Assembly: GCA_002304835.1 (NCBI GenBank)
Contig: DBPK01000016.1
Span: 33,005 to 97,004 of the forward strand
Direction of reading: 5' to 3'
Source of the DNA: Firmicutes bacterium UBA1422
Lineage (GTDB): Bacteria; Bacillota; Clostridia; Peptostreptococcales; Anaerovoracaceae
DNA length: 64,000 nucleotides
Shown: positions 1 through 10,794 of the stretch, piece by piece
How the letters are laid out: every line of letters starts with the position of its first letter
Position numbering within the stretch: position 1 is the first letter of the stretch
Made by a program: the position numbers and the translations under genes
The notes under the pieces: generated by a model
What the model was told of the DNA's origin: nothing
The model's database searches: none
What the model saw: only the letters and a program-made list of their open reading frames with translations

Positions 1-298
1 TTAGTTTTCTTGGGACTTTCATGCTCCAGCCCGTATCCCGAAAATGCTTTTTTATCTCTCCCAGTATGGTTGGTGTTGCAAAACTGCTGAATTCAAATCC
101 TTTTTCGGGATCGAATCTTTCAACAGCATTAATAAGCGCCATGGCTCCCACCTGATAAAGATCATCGTATTCCATGCCCTTGTTCAAATACTTTCTTATT
201 AAAATGTCTACCATGTACAAATGCTCTTCGACGATACGGTTCCTTATTTCTTTGTCTCCGGTTTCTCTGTACTTCCTGAACATTTCTTTTTTGTCCAT
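1..298 (-). CDS. SigB/SigF-type RNA polymerase sigma factor, partial (3' end outside the window)
   Basis: The first 99 residues are visible, starting at the ATG at 298 and running off the window edge. They contain sigma-70 region 1.2/2: a helix RNRIVEEHLYMVDILIRKYL, then the region 2 core EYDDLYQVGAMALINAVERF and FEFSSFATPTILGEIKKHFRD, close to Bacillus SigB/SigF. Such sigma factors direct core polymerase to stress or developmental promoters and are usually held inactive by an RsbW/SpoIIAB-type kinase. The gene just upstream (29 bp gap) encodes exactly such a protein, which supports the subgroup. Regions 3 and 4 are not visible, so SigB, SigF and SigG cannot be separated. Confidence 0.85.
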   Translation of the reverse strand, partial: MDKKEMFRKYRETGDKEIRNRIVEEHLYMVDILIRKYLNKGMEYDDLYQVGAMALINAVERFDPEKGFEFSSFATPTILGEIKKHFRDTGWSMKVPRKL

Positions 299-327
299 TT
301 TAATGCCTCTGCGTATCTTCGTTAAAC

Positions 328-750
328 TTATTTGTTATGACTTTTTTTCTTGGTCATGATTATGCTTTTTTTCACTTCTCCGTCGGAGTCGGCTTTTTTT
401 ATTTCGGTTTCATCCATTAATGTTTTTATTATCTCCATGCTAAGGTCTCCCTCCCTGGGGCAGTCAAGGCAGATCCTGCCTTTTTTTGGGACCTTATGAC
501 CGCAATCGGTTTCACTTATTTTGATTACTATTTTTTCTCCGTCTGTTTCACATTCAACTTCATAACAGGAGCACCAGCCTTCAAAACCGTGACATATTAC
601 CTGCTTACAGGCCTCCCCGGTGGCAAGCTTTATATCATTTACGGCTTCCAGGTCAAATCCTGCCTGAACGGCAGCCGCTTCCACCGCCAGCTCTGTAACC
701 ATGGTGTATTTTGGATTGCCGGGCATGGTCATTTTGATTTTCTCTGTCAT
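328..750 (-). CDS. RsbW/SpoIIAB-like anti-sigma factor, cysteine-rich
   Basis: This 140-residue protein matches the GHKL (HATPase_c_2) anti-sigma family: NDIKLATGEAC near residue 38, LSMEIIKTLMDETEI near 103 and a closing IIMTKKK. The start at 750 is chosen because GGAGAAAAAA lies just upstream; a longer in-frame start overlaps gyrA. Family members bind and inactivate SigB/SigF and phosphorylate an anti-anti-sigma factor, and the next gene encodes such a sigma factor. Two things are odd. The N-box asparagine (EAxxNAIxH in relatives) reads EACKQVICH, with Gln50 in the Asn position. Eight cysteines (48, 53, 60, 62, 67, 83, 94, 97) appear where relatives have few. ATP binding may be changed and the protein may sense metal or redox state; both are inference. 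No anti-anti-sigma gene is adjacent. Confidence 0.75.
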   Translation of the reverse strand: MTEKIKMTMPGNPKYTMVTELAVEAAAVQAGFDLEAVNDIKLATGEACKQVICHGFEGWCSCYEVECETDGEKIVIKISETDCGHKVPKKGRICLDCPREGDLSMEIIKTLMDETEIKKADSDGEVKKSIIMTKKKSHNK

Positions 751-769
751 TTTTTTCTCCTTTTTTTCT

Positions 770-3304
770 TTATTTCTTTTTCTCTTCACCGAGAGTTTCC
801 ATGGACAGTTGTCCATTGTCTGCTTTTTCCATGCCGCTTTCTTTGCCGCTTTCTTTTTTGTCTGAAGTAATATCTTCTTCTTTTATGACCTTGGCCATGG
901 ATATTATTTCTGTGTCCTCTGACACCTTCATTATCTTGACTCCTTGGGTTGCCCGCCCCAGCTTTGAAACATCTCCGGCTTTTATCCTTATTATTATTCC
1001 GTTGGAATTTATAAGGAGGACTTCGTCTTCATCGTCCACGACCATGGCTCCGATAAGCTCTCCGGTTTTTTTGAATTTGCTCTTGTCATAAGTCAAAAGC
1101 CCCTTCCCGCCTCTTACCTGAACTTTGTATTCCTTTGCGGCAGTTCTTTTGCCGAAGCCTTTCTTTGTAACCACAAGAAGCTGTTCTTTTGGCTGTACCA
1201 GCTGCATTGCCACCACTTCATCATCTTTTTCAAGCTTTATTGCACGAACGCCTCCTGCTATCCTGCCCATGGGTCTTACATCATTTTCAGAAAAACATAT
1301 GCATTTTCCGTGTTTAGTTACTATTATCACATTGTCGGTGCCGGAAGTCTGTTTTATTCCCACCAGTTCATCTCCGTCTTTGAGATTGATGGCGATCAGG
1401 CCGGCTTTTCTGTTCGTATCAAAATTGGACAATGCGGTTTTTTTGATGGTCCCGTGTTTTGTGACACCTATAAGATATCTGTCTTCTGAAAACTCCTTTA
1501 TTGGTATTATTGCATTTATCCTTTCTCTCTGAAGCAGAGAAAGGAAATTGACCGCCGGGGTCCCCTTTGCCGTCCTGCCGGCTTCAGGCATCTCATAGGC
1601 CTTTATTTTATGTGCTTTTCCCAGGTTTGTAAAGAACATAAGAGTATCATGCGTGGAGGTCATTATGAGGTCTGTAACAAAATCCTTTTCTCTTGTTGTT
1701 ACACCCATTATACCTTTTCCACCTCTTCTCTGGGCCTTATATGTGTCTGTCGGTATCCTCTTCAGATATCCCAAATGTGTAAGAGTAATGGTGACCTGCT
1801 CTTTTTCGATAAGGTCTTCTTCGTCCATTTCAGTCACATCCGCCTCTATTTTTGTCCTTCTTTTGTCGGCATACTTTTGTTTTATCTCAAGCATTTCATC
1901 TTTTATGACGCCCATCAAAAGATTTTCGTCGGAAAGGATCTCTTTGTAATACTTTATTCTTTTCTGAAGTTCTGCGTATTCGTTTTCTATTTTCTCTCTT
2001 TCAAGCCCCTGTAGCCTGGCCAATCTCATGTCTAAGATGGCCTGGGCCTGTATGTCCGAAAGCTTGAATTCTTTCATCAGCCTTTCTTTTGCATCATCAT
2101 AACTGGTTCTGATGATTTTTATTATTGCATCTATGTTATCAAGGGCTATCCTCAGTCCTTCCAGTATATGTGCTCTGGCTTCCGCCTTGGCAAGATCATA
2201 TTTTGTTCTTCTTGTTATTACATCCTTCTGATGTTTCAGGTATTCAAAAAGTATTTCCTGCAGATTCAGTATCCTCGGCTGCCCGTCCACCAAAGCGATC
2301 ATTATCATGCTGTAACTGTCTTCCATCTGCGTGTGTTTATAAAGTCTGTTCAGCGTTATTTGGGGATTTGCGTCTTTTTTAAGTTCTATCACTATACGCA
2401 TCCCGTCTCTGTTGGATTCATCTCTTATATATGATATGCCTTCTATCCTTTTTTCTTTTACCAGTTCGGCGATTTTTTCGATAAGCTTTGCCTTGTTTAC
2501 CTGAAAAGGGATCTCCTTTACTATTATCTGGTATTTCCCTTTGGCTGTTTCTTCTGTTTCTGCCAGGGCACGGACCTTGACCCTTCCCTGACCGGTATTG
2601 TAAGCTTCCCTCATGCCGCTTTTCCCCATAATTATTCCTCCGGTGGGAAAATCCGGTCCCTTTATACATTTTGTGAGGTCCTTTATGCTGCACTCCGGTT
2701 CATCGATCATTTTTATCGCCGCATCTATGACTTCTCCAAGATTATGAGGAGGTATCGATGTGGCCATTCCAACGGCTATCCCGTTTGATCCGTTTACCAG
2801 CAGATTTGGAAATCTCGCCGGAAGTACCACCGGTTCTTTTTCTTCTTCATCAAAGTTGGGTACAAAATCTACAGTTTCTTTATCTATGTCTCTGAGCATC
2901 TGCAATGCGAAAGGGGTCATCCTTGCCTCTGTGTAACGCATTGCCGCAGCGCCGTCACCGTCCACAGAACCAAAGTTTCCGTGTCCGTCCACCATCATAT
3001 ATCTTATAGAAAAGTCCTGAGCCATCCTTACCATCGCATCGTAAATAGACGAATCACCATGAGGATGGTATTTACCCATTACTTCCCCGACGATACGGGC
3101 GGATTTTTTGTGGGGTTTATCCGGAGTTATTCCCAGTTCACTCATGCCGTAGAGTATCCTTCTGTGCACGGGTTTCATTCCGTCCCGCACATCGGGAAGG
3201 GCTCGTCCTACTATTACGCTCATGGCATAATCGATATAGGAGTTTTTCATTTCGCTGTGGATCTCGTGCTGTATAAGTTTCTGATCTTCGAGTAAATTTG
3301 TCAT
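770..3304 (-). CDS. gyrA: DNA gyrase subunit A
   Basis: Subunit A cuts and rejoins DNA in the A2B2 gyrase that introduces negative supercoils. At 844 residues it is of normal length. Visible are the N-terminal DNA-binding core, the catalytic tyrosine ([10 protein letters not shown], Tyr124), and the GyrA box QRRGGKG in the C-terminal wrapping domain. The quinolone-resistance region [10 protein letters not shown] carries Ser85 and Asp89 at the positions equivalent to E. coli Ser83 and Asp87, so no classical resistance substitution is present. The C-terminal tail is highly charged and ends EEKKK. It lies 10 bp after gyrB and 19 bp before the anti-sigma gene, so the latter may be co-transcribed with gyrase. 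Confidence 0.98.
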   Translation of the reverse strand: MTNLLEDQKLIQHEIHSEMKNSYIDYAMSVIVGRALPDVRDGMKPVHRRILYGMSELGITPDKPHKKSARIVGEVMGKYHPHGDSSIYDAMVRMAQDFSIRYMMVDGHGNFGSVDGDGAAAMRYTEARMTPFALQMLRDIDKETVDFVPNFDEEEKEPVVLPARFPNLLVNGSNGIAVGMATSIPPHNLGEVIDAAIKMIDEPECSIKDLTKCIKGPDFPTGGIIMGKSGMREAYNTGQGRVKVRALAETEETAKGKYQIIVKEIPFQVNKAKLIEKIAELVKEKRIEGISYIRDESNRDGMRIVIELKKDANPQITLNRLYKHTQMEDSYSMIMIALVDGQPRILNLQEILFEYLKHQKDVITRRTKYDLAKAEARAHILEGLRIALDNIDAIIKIIRTSYDDAKERLMKEFKLSDIQAQAILDMRLARLQGLEREKIENEYAELQKRIKYYKEILSDENLLMGVIKDEMLEIKQKYADKRRTKIEADVTEMDEEDLIEKEQVTITLTHLGYLKRIPTDTYKAQRRGGKGIMGVTTREKDFVTDLIMTSTHDTLMFFTNLGKAHKIKAYEMPEAGRTAKGTPAVNFLSLLQRERINAIIPIKEFSEDRYLIGVTKHGTIKKTALSNFDTNRKAGLIAINLKDGDELVGIKQTSGTDNVIIVTKHGKCICFSENDVRPMGRIAGGVRAIKLEKDDEVVAMQLVQPKEQLLVVTKKGFGKRTAAKEYKVQVRGGKGLLTYDKSKFKKTGELIGAMVVDDEDEVLLINSNGIIIRIKAGDVSKLGRATQGVKIMKVSEDTEIISMAKVIKEEDITSDKKESGKESGMEKADNGQLSMETLGEEKKK

Positions 3305-3314
3305 TTTTTATCTC

Positions 3315-5291
<1,977 letters not shown>

Positions 5292-5293
5292 TT

Positions 5294-5322
5294 ATTATAT
5301 AACAAAACAGCCTTTTTTACAA
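5294..5322 (-). promoter_or_regulatory. Sigma-A promoter of gyrB-gyrA
   Basis: On the minus strand, TTGTAA (5322-5317) and TATAAT (5299-5294) are separated by exactly 17 bp and lie about 40 bp before the gyrB start. A short inverted repeat AAACAGC/GCTGTTT spans the -35 box and could be an operator; that is speculative. Confidence 0.75.
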
Positions 5323-5412
5323 TGAAAATAAGCTGTTTGGCCTTTTTGGTGATTAAGTTTTTTTAAGTGCTTCAAAAGTTAGTTTTTTTTGAACAGGTGC
5401 CTTTTCAGGGGC

Positions 5413-6525
5413 TTATACATGTCCTGCTTTTTGTAAAACTTTTCCATTTTCTACCCTGTATTCTTTCCCCTCCGGCAAAGTCTTTTTTATGTCAGGGCTT
5501 ATTTCGGTGGTGGTTATAAAAAGCTGCATGTCCCAAAGGGAATTTATAAGGTATTTTTGTCTGTTTGCATCAAGCTCTGAAAGAACATCATCCAGAAGAA
5601 GTATGGGCTTTTCTTTTTTTTCTTTTTCAATAATTTTTGTTTCAGCAAGCTTTATGGAAAGTGCCGCTGTTCTTTGCTGTCCCTGAGATCCGTACTTTTT
5701 TGCTTCATTTCCATTTATATAAATATCAAAATCGTCTTTATGCGGTCCTTTTCCGGTGTTTCCGTAAAAAAGGTCTTTTTGTCTGTTTTTTTTGAGAGTA
5801 CTATTTATTTTGTTTTTTAGCTCTTCTTTGTTTTCGCTGTTTTCTATACTGGGTCTGTATTTTATTTCAAGTTTTTCTTTTCCTTCTGTTATTTCATAAT
5901 GCAGGTTTCTGCTTATTTCATCGATTTTTTTTATAAAATATTCTCTTCCTGAAATCAAAACTGCTCCTGCTTCCGAAAGCTGCTCATCCCACACTTCCAC
6001 TATATCTTCATCTATTTTTCTTTCCTTCAGATAAGCATTTCTCTGTGCCAGTATTTTTTTATATGAGTATAAACTGCTCATATACGAATATTTCATCTGA
6101 CACATTTCTCTGTCCATGAAACTTCTTCTTTTCTCCGGGTCTTCTTTTACTATTTTTAGATCTTCCGGGGAAAAAACAACCACATATATATTGTCAAGAA
6201 GCTGGGATATTTTTTCTATTTTTAGACTGTTTTTTTTTATTCCTTTTTTTCCTTCTTTGCTTATGAATATTTCAAGTATCTCTTTTTCCCCTCCGTTTTC
6301 TTTATAAGCTGTTTTTACACGACAAAATTCCGAACCCATTTTTATCATTTCTTTTTCTCTTGGTGTGCGGAAGGATTTTCCCAGAGACATCAGATATATG
6401 CTTTCAAGAAGATTTGTTTTTCCCTGAGCATTTTCTCCAAGGATCATATTCACTTTTCTGTGAAAATTCACCTTTTCTTTTTCGTAATTTCTGAAATTTT
6501 CCAGTTCTATACTCTCAATATACAT
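5413..6525 (-). CDS. recF: DNA replication and repair protein RecF
   Basis: RecF is an SMC-like ATPase that helps load RecA at single-strand gaps. The 370-residue protein begins MYIESIELENFRNY, has the Walker A motif GENAQGKTN (about residues 30-38), and shows the signature SQGQQRTAALSIKLAE and Walker B ILLLDDVLSELD. The start at 6525 is two bases after the dnaN stop, indicating translational coupling. The small S4-domain gene (yaaA) often found between dnaN and recF in Firmicutes is absent. Confidence 0.96.
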   Translation of the reverse strand: MYIESIELENFRNYEKEKVNFHRKVNMILGENAQGKTNLLESIYLMSLGKSFRTPREKEMIKMGSEFCRVKTAYKENGGEKEILEIFISKEGKKGIKKNSLKIEKISQLLDNIYVVVFSPEDLKIVKEDPEKRRSFMDREMCQMKYSYMSSLYSYKKILAQRNAYLKERKIDEDIVEVWDEQLSEAGAVLISGREYFIKKIDEISRNLHYEITEGKEKLEIKYRPSIENSENKEELKNKINSTLKKNRQKDLFYGNTGKGPHKDDFDIYINGNEAKKYGSQGQQRTAALSIKLAETKIIEKEKKEKPILLLDDVLSELDANRQKYLINSLWDMQLFITTTEISPDIKKTLPEGKEYRVENGKVLQKAGHV

Positions 6526-6527
6526 TA

Positions 6528-7646
6528 TCAAAAATCGCCGGATATTCTTACGGGCAATATGAGATATTCATATTCTTCCCCCTCAATGGGTTTTAAGAGA
6601 CATGGTGTTGTTCCCGTTTTGAATTCCATTTTTACTTTTTCGTCTTCAATTTCTTTTAGTGCATCCATAAGATATTTTGAATTGAATCCTATTTCTATAT
6701 CTTCTCCTTCTTTTTCCATTATAATATCTTCCTTTACTGTCCCTTCTTCAGAACTTGAATTTATGGTAAGCAGATTTTCTTTTGCAGAGCATTTTATCAG
6801 ATTATTTTTTCCCTCTTTTGCCAAAAGTGAAGCCCTTTCTATACTCTCTTCAAGTTCTCTTTTCTCTATTATCATTTTTATTGCCTGTTCTTTGGGTATT
6901 ATTTCTTTATACTTTATGAATTCTCCCTCCATAAGTCTTATTACTATTTTTGTTCTCTCAAGAAGTATTATTGCTTTTTTTGTGCTTAGTACTACTTTTA
7001 TCTCTTCATCTTCTTCATTTTCCGATAATATTTTGTTTATATCATTAAGTATTTTTGCTGCTATTATTATTTTTTTCTTTTCTTCACTTTTCATTTTTTC
7101 CCTTGCCACGGCCATTCTGAATCCGTCAAGGGCTATCATATTGAATGAATTCTCTTCTATTTCAAGAAGTACTCCTACTATTATTCCCTTTGATTCGTCT
7201 ATACTTGCTGAAAAAGAAGTTCTTTTTATCATTTTTTTGAGTATTTCTTTATCAAATGACAGCTGAGAAGAAACATTTTCTATTTCTCCTATGTTTGGGA
7301 ATTCTTCCGCAGGAAATCCTACTATCTTGAACTCGGATTTTTCTGTTTTTATGGAGACTGTTCCTTTTTCTGTCATTTCAAAATATATTTCTTCATTTGG
7401 CAATTTTCTTATTATATCTCCGAAAAGTTTTGCGGAAACTACTATGGATCCTTCTTCTTGGGTATTTATGTCAATATTTTTTTCTATGCTTAGATCAAGA
7501 TCTGAAGCAGAAAGGGTAAGCTTATTATCAGATGATGCTTTAAGTAGTATTCCTTTTAGAATAGGAATAGTTGTTCTTATGGTAACTGCCTTTGAAACAG
7601 TGTTTAATGCTCTTGAAAGTATTTGTTGATTACAAGAAAATTTCAT
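6528..7646 (-). CDS. dnaN: DNA polymerase III beta subunit (sliding clamp)
   Basis: The clamp forms a ring around DNA and tethers the polymerase. The 372-residue length and start MKFSCNQQILSRALNTVSKAV are typical, and the C-terminus YEYLILPVRI is the conserved end of DnaN. A strong AAGGAGGC site precedes the ATG. It lies between dnaA and recF, in the standard order. The coding sequence is rich in Ile, Lys and Glu, more so than the rightward genes. Confidence 0.97.
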   Translation of the reverse strand: MKFSCNQQILSRALNTVSKAVTIRTTIPILKGILLKASSDNKLTLSASDLDLSIEKNIDINTQEEGSIVVSAKLFGDIIRKLPNEEIYFEMTEKGTVSIKTEKSEFKIVGFPAEEFPNIGEIENVSSQLSFDKEILKKMIKRTSFSASIDESKGIIVGVLLEIEENSFNMIALDGFRMAVAREKMKSEEKKKIIIAAKILNDINKILSENEEDEEIKVVLSTKKAIILLERTKIVIRLMEGEFIKYKEIIPKEQAIKMIIEKRELEESIERASLLAKEGKNNLIKCSAKENLLTINSSSEEGTVKEDIIMEKEGEDIEIGFNSKYLMDALKEIEDEKVKMEFKTGTTPCLLKPIEGEEYEYLILPVRISGDF

Positions 7647-7699
7647 TTCATTGCCTCCTTTTTTCTTATATATATATTAGTAGTAATAGTAGTAGGGTC

Positions 7700-7805
7700 T
7701 GTGAAAATGTGGAAAAAGTATATTTGCTTTAAAATCTCAAAGGAAAAGAAGTAGTCAAAGCTGTTGATAAGTTCTTTTTTGCCGGTTGATAAAATGTTGA
7801 TGAAA
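7700..7805. promoter_or_regulatory. DnaA-box cluster in the dnaA-dnaN gap (left part of oriC)
   Basis: This gap holds several DnaA-box-like 9-mers reading on the minus strand: TTATCAACA (7762-7770), TTATCAACC (7784-7792), TCATCAACA (7795-7803) and TTTTCCACA (7708-7716), each one or two bases from TTATCCACA. Boxes on both sides of dnaA are known for bipartite Firmicutes origins. I found no convincing dnaN promoter here. Confidence 0.6.
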
Positions 7806-9137
7806 TCATGATTCATTTATTATTTCTTTAAGAGTTTCAATATCTTTACTCACATTTTCATCTGAAAAAATTTCCTTTTTTATTTTCTGACAGGCATGAA
7901 GAACAGTAGTATGATCTCTTCCGCCGAAGGAACCTCCTATTTTAGGAAGGGAAGAAGAGGTGAGTTCGCGGCACAAAAACATTGCCACCTGTCTTGGAAA
8001 AGCAAGGGATCTTATTTTTTTTGAGGATTCAATATCTTTTATTGTTATATTATAATATTTGCATACTGCTCTTTTTATATTCTCTGTATTTATTCTTAAG
8101 TCACCGGAGGATACTATATCTTTGAGATTTTCCTTTGCAAAAGAAACAGTAATGGGCTTGTTCATAAGAACAGAAAAGCTTATTATCCTGGAAAAAGCCC
8201 CTTCCAGTTCTCTTATATTATATTTTATTTTTTCAGCTATAAGATTAATAACAGATCTCAGATCCTCGGTTATTTCAACATTTTCAATTTCTGCTTTTTT
8301 CATTAATATAGCCACTCTTGTTTCATAATCCGGAGGCTGTATATCGGCGATAATGTTCCAGGAAAAACGGGATCTTAATCTTTCATCCAGATTTGTGAGC
8401 TTATTGGGAGCTCTGTCGCTGGAAATTATTATTTGTTTATTAAGATCATATAAGGTGTTGAAAGTATGGAAAAATTCTTCTTGTGTTGCTTCTTTTTTTT
8501 CTATAAATTGAATGTCATCAATCAGAAGAACATCAATGTTTCTATACTTCTTCTTAAAATTCCGTATCTTATTTTTGTCTTTCAGAGCCATAATAAGCTC
8601 ATTGGTAAACATTTCAGAAGAAACATATAATACTTTTAGTTTTTTGTGATTTTCCAGTATGTAATGGCCGATAGCATGCATAAGATGGGTCTTCCCAAGA
8701 CCGGAATCACCGTAAATAAAAAGAGGATTGTACATTTTGCATGGAGTTTCGGCGACAGCAAGGGCAACGGCATGAGCATACTGGTTGGTGCCTCCCACAA
8801 CAAAGTTTTCAAAGCTGTATCTGGGATTGAAGTAAAACTCTTCGTCAAAATCAGGCTCCTCATTCTTTTTTTGACTTTTTTCATGGAAAGAGTCAATGAA
8901 ATTTACTTTGTAGGGTTCATTAAAAACAGTTTTTACGGCATTTTCCAAAAGAGAGAGATATCTTTTTTTAAGAATATCTGTTATGAAAGGTTCCCCGCAC
9001 TCTATATATAGGATTTTTTTTGAAAGATCTGTTTTTTTTGCAACAAGCGGAGATATCCAGGTTTCAAAGCTTACCGGGGGCAGCTCACTTTTAAGTAATT
9101 CCAATGTTTTTTCCCAGTTTTCTTGTAAGTTCTTCAT
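7806..9137 (-). CDS. dnaA: Chromosomal replication initiator protein DnaA
   Basis: DnaA binds 9-bp boxes at oriC, oligomerises with ATP and melts the origin. The 443 residues show domain I at the N-terminus, a short acidic linker around 85-105, the AAA+ domain with Walker A YGDSGLGKT (near 142-150) and Walker B LLIDDIQF, and domain IV with the signature GGRDHTTVLHACQKI. The start follows an AGGGGAT site. It faces away from rpmH, the usual order at clostridial origins, and its own promoter contains a DnaA box. Confidence 0.98.
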   Translation of the reverse strand: MKNLQENWEKTLELLKSELPPVSFETWISPLVAKKTDLSKKILYIECGEPFITDILKKRYLSLLENAVKTVFNEPYKVNFIDSFHEKSQKKNEEPDFDEEFYFNPRYSFENFVVGGTNQYAHAVALAVAETPCKMYNPLFIYGDSGLGKTHLMHAIGHYILENHKKLKVLYVSSEMFTNELIMALKDKNKIRNFKKKYRNIDVLLIDDIQFIEKKEATQEEFFHTFNTLYDLNKQIIISSDRAPNKLTNLDERLRSRFSWNIIADIQPPDYETRVAILMKKAEIENVEITEDLRSVINLIAEKIKYNIRELEGAFSRIISFSVLMNKPITVSFAKENLKDIVSSGDLRINTENIKRAVCKYYNITIKDIESSKKIRSLAFPRQVAMFLCRELTSSSLPKIGGSFGGRDHTTVLHACQKIKKEIFSDENVSKDIETLKEIINES

Positions 9138-9337
9138 ATTTATCCCCTAAAAACAAAAATAGTGTATGTCCATAATACAAAAAAAGTTATCCACAGGCAA
9201 GGGGTAAAAGAAAATTTCTGAAAAATAAAAAAAATGGGACTTATCCACAGAGAGTGGATAAAATTGTGCAAGGAATCAACAGCACCACAACATGTTGTTT
9301 TATACTGTTATATCCTGCTGTAAAAGGTATAAAATCA
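9138..9337. other. oriC: DnaA boxes and AT-rich unwinding region between dnaA and rpmH
   Basis: Two perfect DnaA boxes TTATCCACA occur at 9187-9195 and 9241-9249, with an inverted one-mismatch box (TTATCCACT on the minus strand) at 9253-9261. Between the first two is a very AT-rich stretch (about 9208-9235) that could unwind. All genes read away from this interval on both sides for many kilobases, which is expected of an origin. The remaining sequence to 9337 shows nothing else I recognise. Confidence 0.85.
9172..9200 (-). promoter_or_regulatory. dnaA: dnaA promoter overlapping a DnaA box
   Basis: On the minus strand TTGCCT (9200-9195) and TATTAT (9177-9172) are 17 bp apart. The spacer contains the perfect DnaA box at 9187-9195, so DnaA bound there would block polymerase. 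This is the usual autoregulation of dnaA. Confidence 0.65.
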
Positions 9338-9366
9338 TTGACATAGAAAGGTCTCGGAATTATAAT
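9338..9366 (+). promoter_or_regulatory. Consensus sigma-A promoter of rpmH
   Basis: TTGACA (9338-9343), a 17-bp spacer and TATAAT (9361-9366) form a perfect consensus promoter 31 bp before the rpmH start codon. Confidence 0.9.
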
Positions 9367-9397
9367 TATAGGGCATGTGTGCAAGGAGGTGTATAAT

Positions 9398-9532
9398 ATG
9401 AAAATGACTTATCAGCCGAAAAAAAGACAGAGAAAAAAAGAACACGGCTTCAGAAAAAGAATGAAAACAAAAAGCGGCAGAAATGTTCTCAAGAGAAGAA
9501 GACTGAGGGGAAGAAAAGTTCTGTCAGCGTAA
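9398..9532 (+). CDS. rpmH: 50S ribosomal protein L34
   Basis: A 44-residue, very basic protein beginning [20 protein letters not shown], with the L34 core HGFRKRM and [17 protein letters not shown]. It is part of the large ribosomal subunit. The ribosome-binding site AAGGAGGTG is strong and the promoter is perfect, as expected for a highly expressed gene. Its place between oriC and rnpA is conserved in bacteria. Confidence 0.97.
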   Translation: MKMTYQPKKRQRKKEHGFRKRMKTKSGRNVLKRRRLRGRKVLSA

Positions 9533-9544
9533 AGGACAGGTTTT

Positions 9545-9874
9545 ATGCTGAAGAAAAACATTTTGCGCAGAAAAAGAGATTTTTCCGCGGTTTATAACAA
9601 AGGAAAATTTGTAAGAGAAAAATACATTGTCCTATTCTACAGGAAAAACGATTTGTCTTACAACAGGATCGCTTTTTTAGCAAGTAAAAAAGTGGGAAAC
9701 AGCGTAAAAAGAAACAGGGCGAGAAGGTTGATGAAAGAAAGCGTAAGAGCATCCGGTGAACCGGCATTCTCGGGATACGATATCATATTCATCGCCAGGA
9801 ACACGATAAACAACAGGAAATGTGCGGATGTGAAAGAATCTATTGAAGCCGCAATAAAGAAGGTGGAAATTTGA
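9545..9874 (+). CDS. rnpA: Ribonuclease P protein component
   Basis: The protein cofactor of RNase P, which trims the 5' leader of tRNA precursors together with the RNA subunit. At 109 residues it has the family core [25 protein letters not shown], matching the conserved RNR motif, and is strongly basic. It follows rpmH by 12 bp and overlaps yidD by 4 bp. The RNA subunit is not in this window. Confidence 0.95.
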   Translation: MLKKNILRRKRDFSAVYNKGKFVREKYIVLFYRKNDLSYNRIAFLASKKVGNSVKRNRARRLMKESVRASGEPAFSGYDIIFIARNTINNRKCADVKESIEAAIKKVEI

Positions 9875-10080
9875 AAAAGATATTTGTTCTTCTTATAAGA
9901 GGATATCAAAAATTCATCTCACCGTTGTTCCCCCCGACATGCAGGTTTTACCCGACCTGTTCGGAGTATTTTATCCAGGCATTAGAAAAATACGGTATTT
10001 TTAAGGGTAGTTATTTGGGAATAAGAAGAATATTAAGGTGTCATCCCTGGAATCCGGGAGGATATGACCCTTTAAAATGA
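9871..10080 (+). CDS. yidD: Membrane protein insertion efficiency factor YidD
   Basis: A 69-residue protein with the YidD signature [13 protein letters not shown] and the C-terminal [13 protein letters not shown]. YidD is a small membrane-associated protein that assists YidC-dependent insertion; the cysteines and amphipathic N-terminus are conserved. Translation starts at a TTG that overlaps the rnpA stop (TTGA), so it is probably coupled to rnpA. The next gene is yidC, the usual order. Confidence 0.93.
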   Translation: MKKIFVLLIRGYQKFISPLFPPTCRFYPTCSEYFIQALEKYGIFKGSYLGIRRILRCHPWNPGGYDPLK

Positions 10081-10103
10081 TAGGATGATTTCGGAGGAAT
10101 TTA

Positions 10104-10793
10104 ATGAACACGATCATAGGTGCTCTTGCACAGCCCGTAGGCTGGCTACTGAGTTCGATATATGACTTGATTGGCAATTACGGAATAACACTTATAGTTT
10201 TCACACTGATTGTAAAAGTTTGTCTTTATCCGCTTTATTCAAAGCAGATAAAATCCACAGCCAGAATGGCGCAGGTACAGCCGAAGATGAAGGCCCTTCA
10301 GCAAAAGTATGCCAACGATAAGCAGACTTTGAACATGAAGCTTTCAGAAATGTACAAAGAAGAAAAATTCAACCCTGCGGCAGGATGTCTCCCTATGCTT
10401 ATACAAATGCCAATAATCTTTGGTATATTTGCATTGCTTAGAAATCCACTGGCATATCTGCAAAGCGATGAAATGCTTTTTGCGGTCCATGAATCATTTT
10501 TATGGATGGTGGATCTTTCTCAGCCGGACAAATGGATACTTCCCATACTGGCGGGTATCGCAACTTTTATTTCTTTCAGAATGACATCACAGCAGCAGTC
10601 AGCCGCACAGCCCGGAGGCATGGGCAGCATGATGAAAATGATGCAGTATTTTTTCCCCGTCATGATCGTTCTCATGGGAAGATCTTTTCCTGCAGGATTG
10701 ACTATTTACTGGTTCGTTGGCCAATTCATCCAGATATTCTTCAATCTGCACCTTAATAAAGTCAGGAAGAAGATCAAAGAGGGAGGAAAGTAA
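10104..10793 (+). CDS. yidC: Membrane protein insertase YidC/Oxa1
   Basis: A 229-residue polytopic protein of the Oxa1/YidC family that inserts proteins into the cytoplasmic membrane. Hydrophobic segments lie near residues 27-46, 107-123, 142-156 and 190-215. The family pattern QPKMKALQQKYANDKQTLN and FNPAAGCLPMLIQMPI is clear. It is on the short side, and it lacks the N-terminal lipobox cysteine seen in Bacillus SpoIIIJ. It is followed after one base by khpB, consistent with an rpmH-rnpA-yidD-yidC-khpB operon. Confidence 0.93.
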   Translation: MNTIIGALAQPVGWLLSSIYDLIGNYGITLIVFTLIVKVCLYPLYSKQIKSTARMAQVQPKMKALQQKYANDKQTLNMKLSEMYKEEKFNPAAGCLPMLIQMPIIFGIFALLRNPLAYLQSDEMLFAVHESFLWMVDLSQPDKWILPILAGIATFISFRMTSQQQSAAQPGGMGSMMKMMQYFFPVMIVLMGRSFPAGLTIYWFVGQFIQIFFNLHLNKVRKKIKEGGK

Positions 10794-10794
10794 A

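Noticed and set aside
5323..5412. A further gene between recF and gyrB (such as remB/yaaB)
   Set aside because: The gap is about 155 bp with the gyrB promoter in it, and no frame with a start and ribosome-binding site fits.
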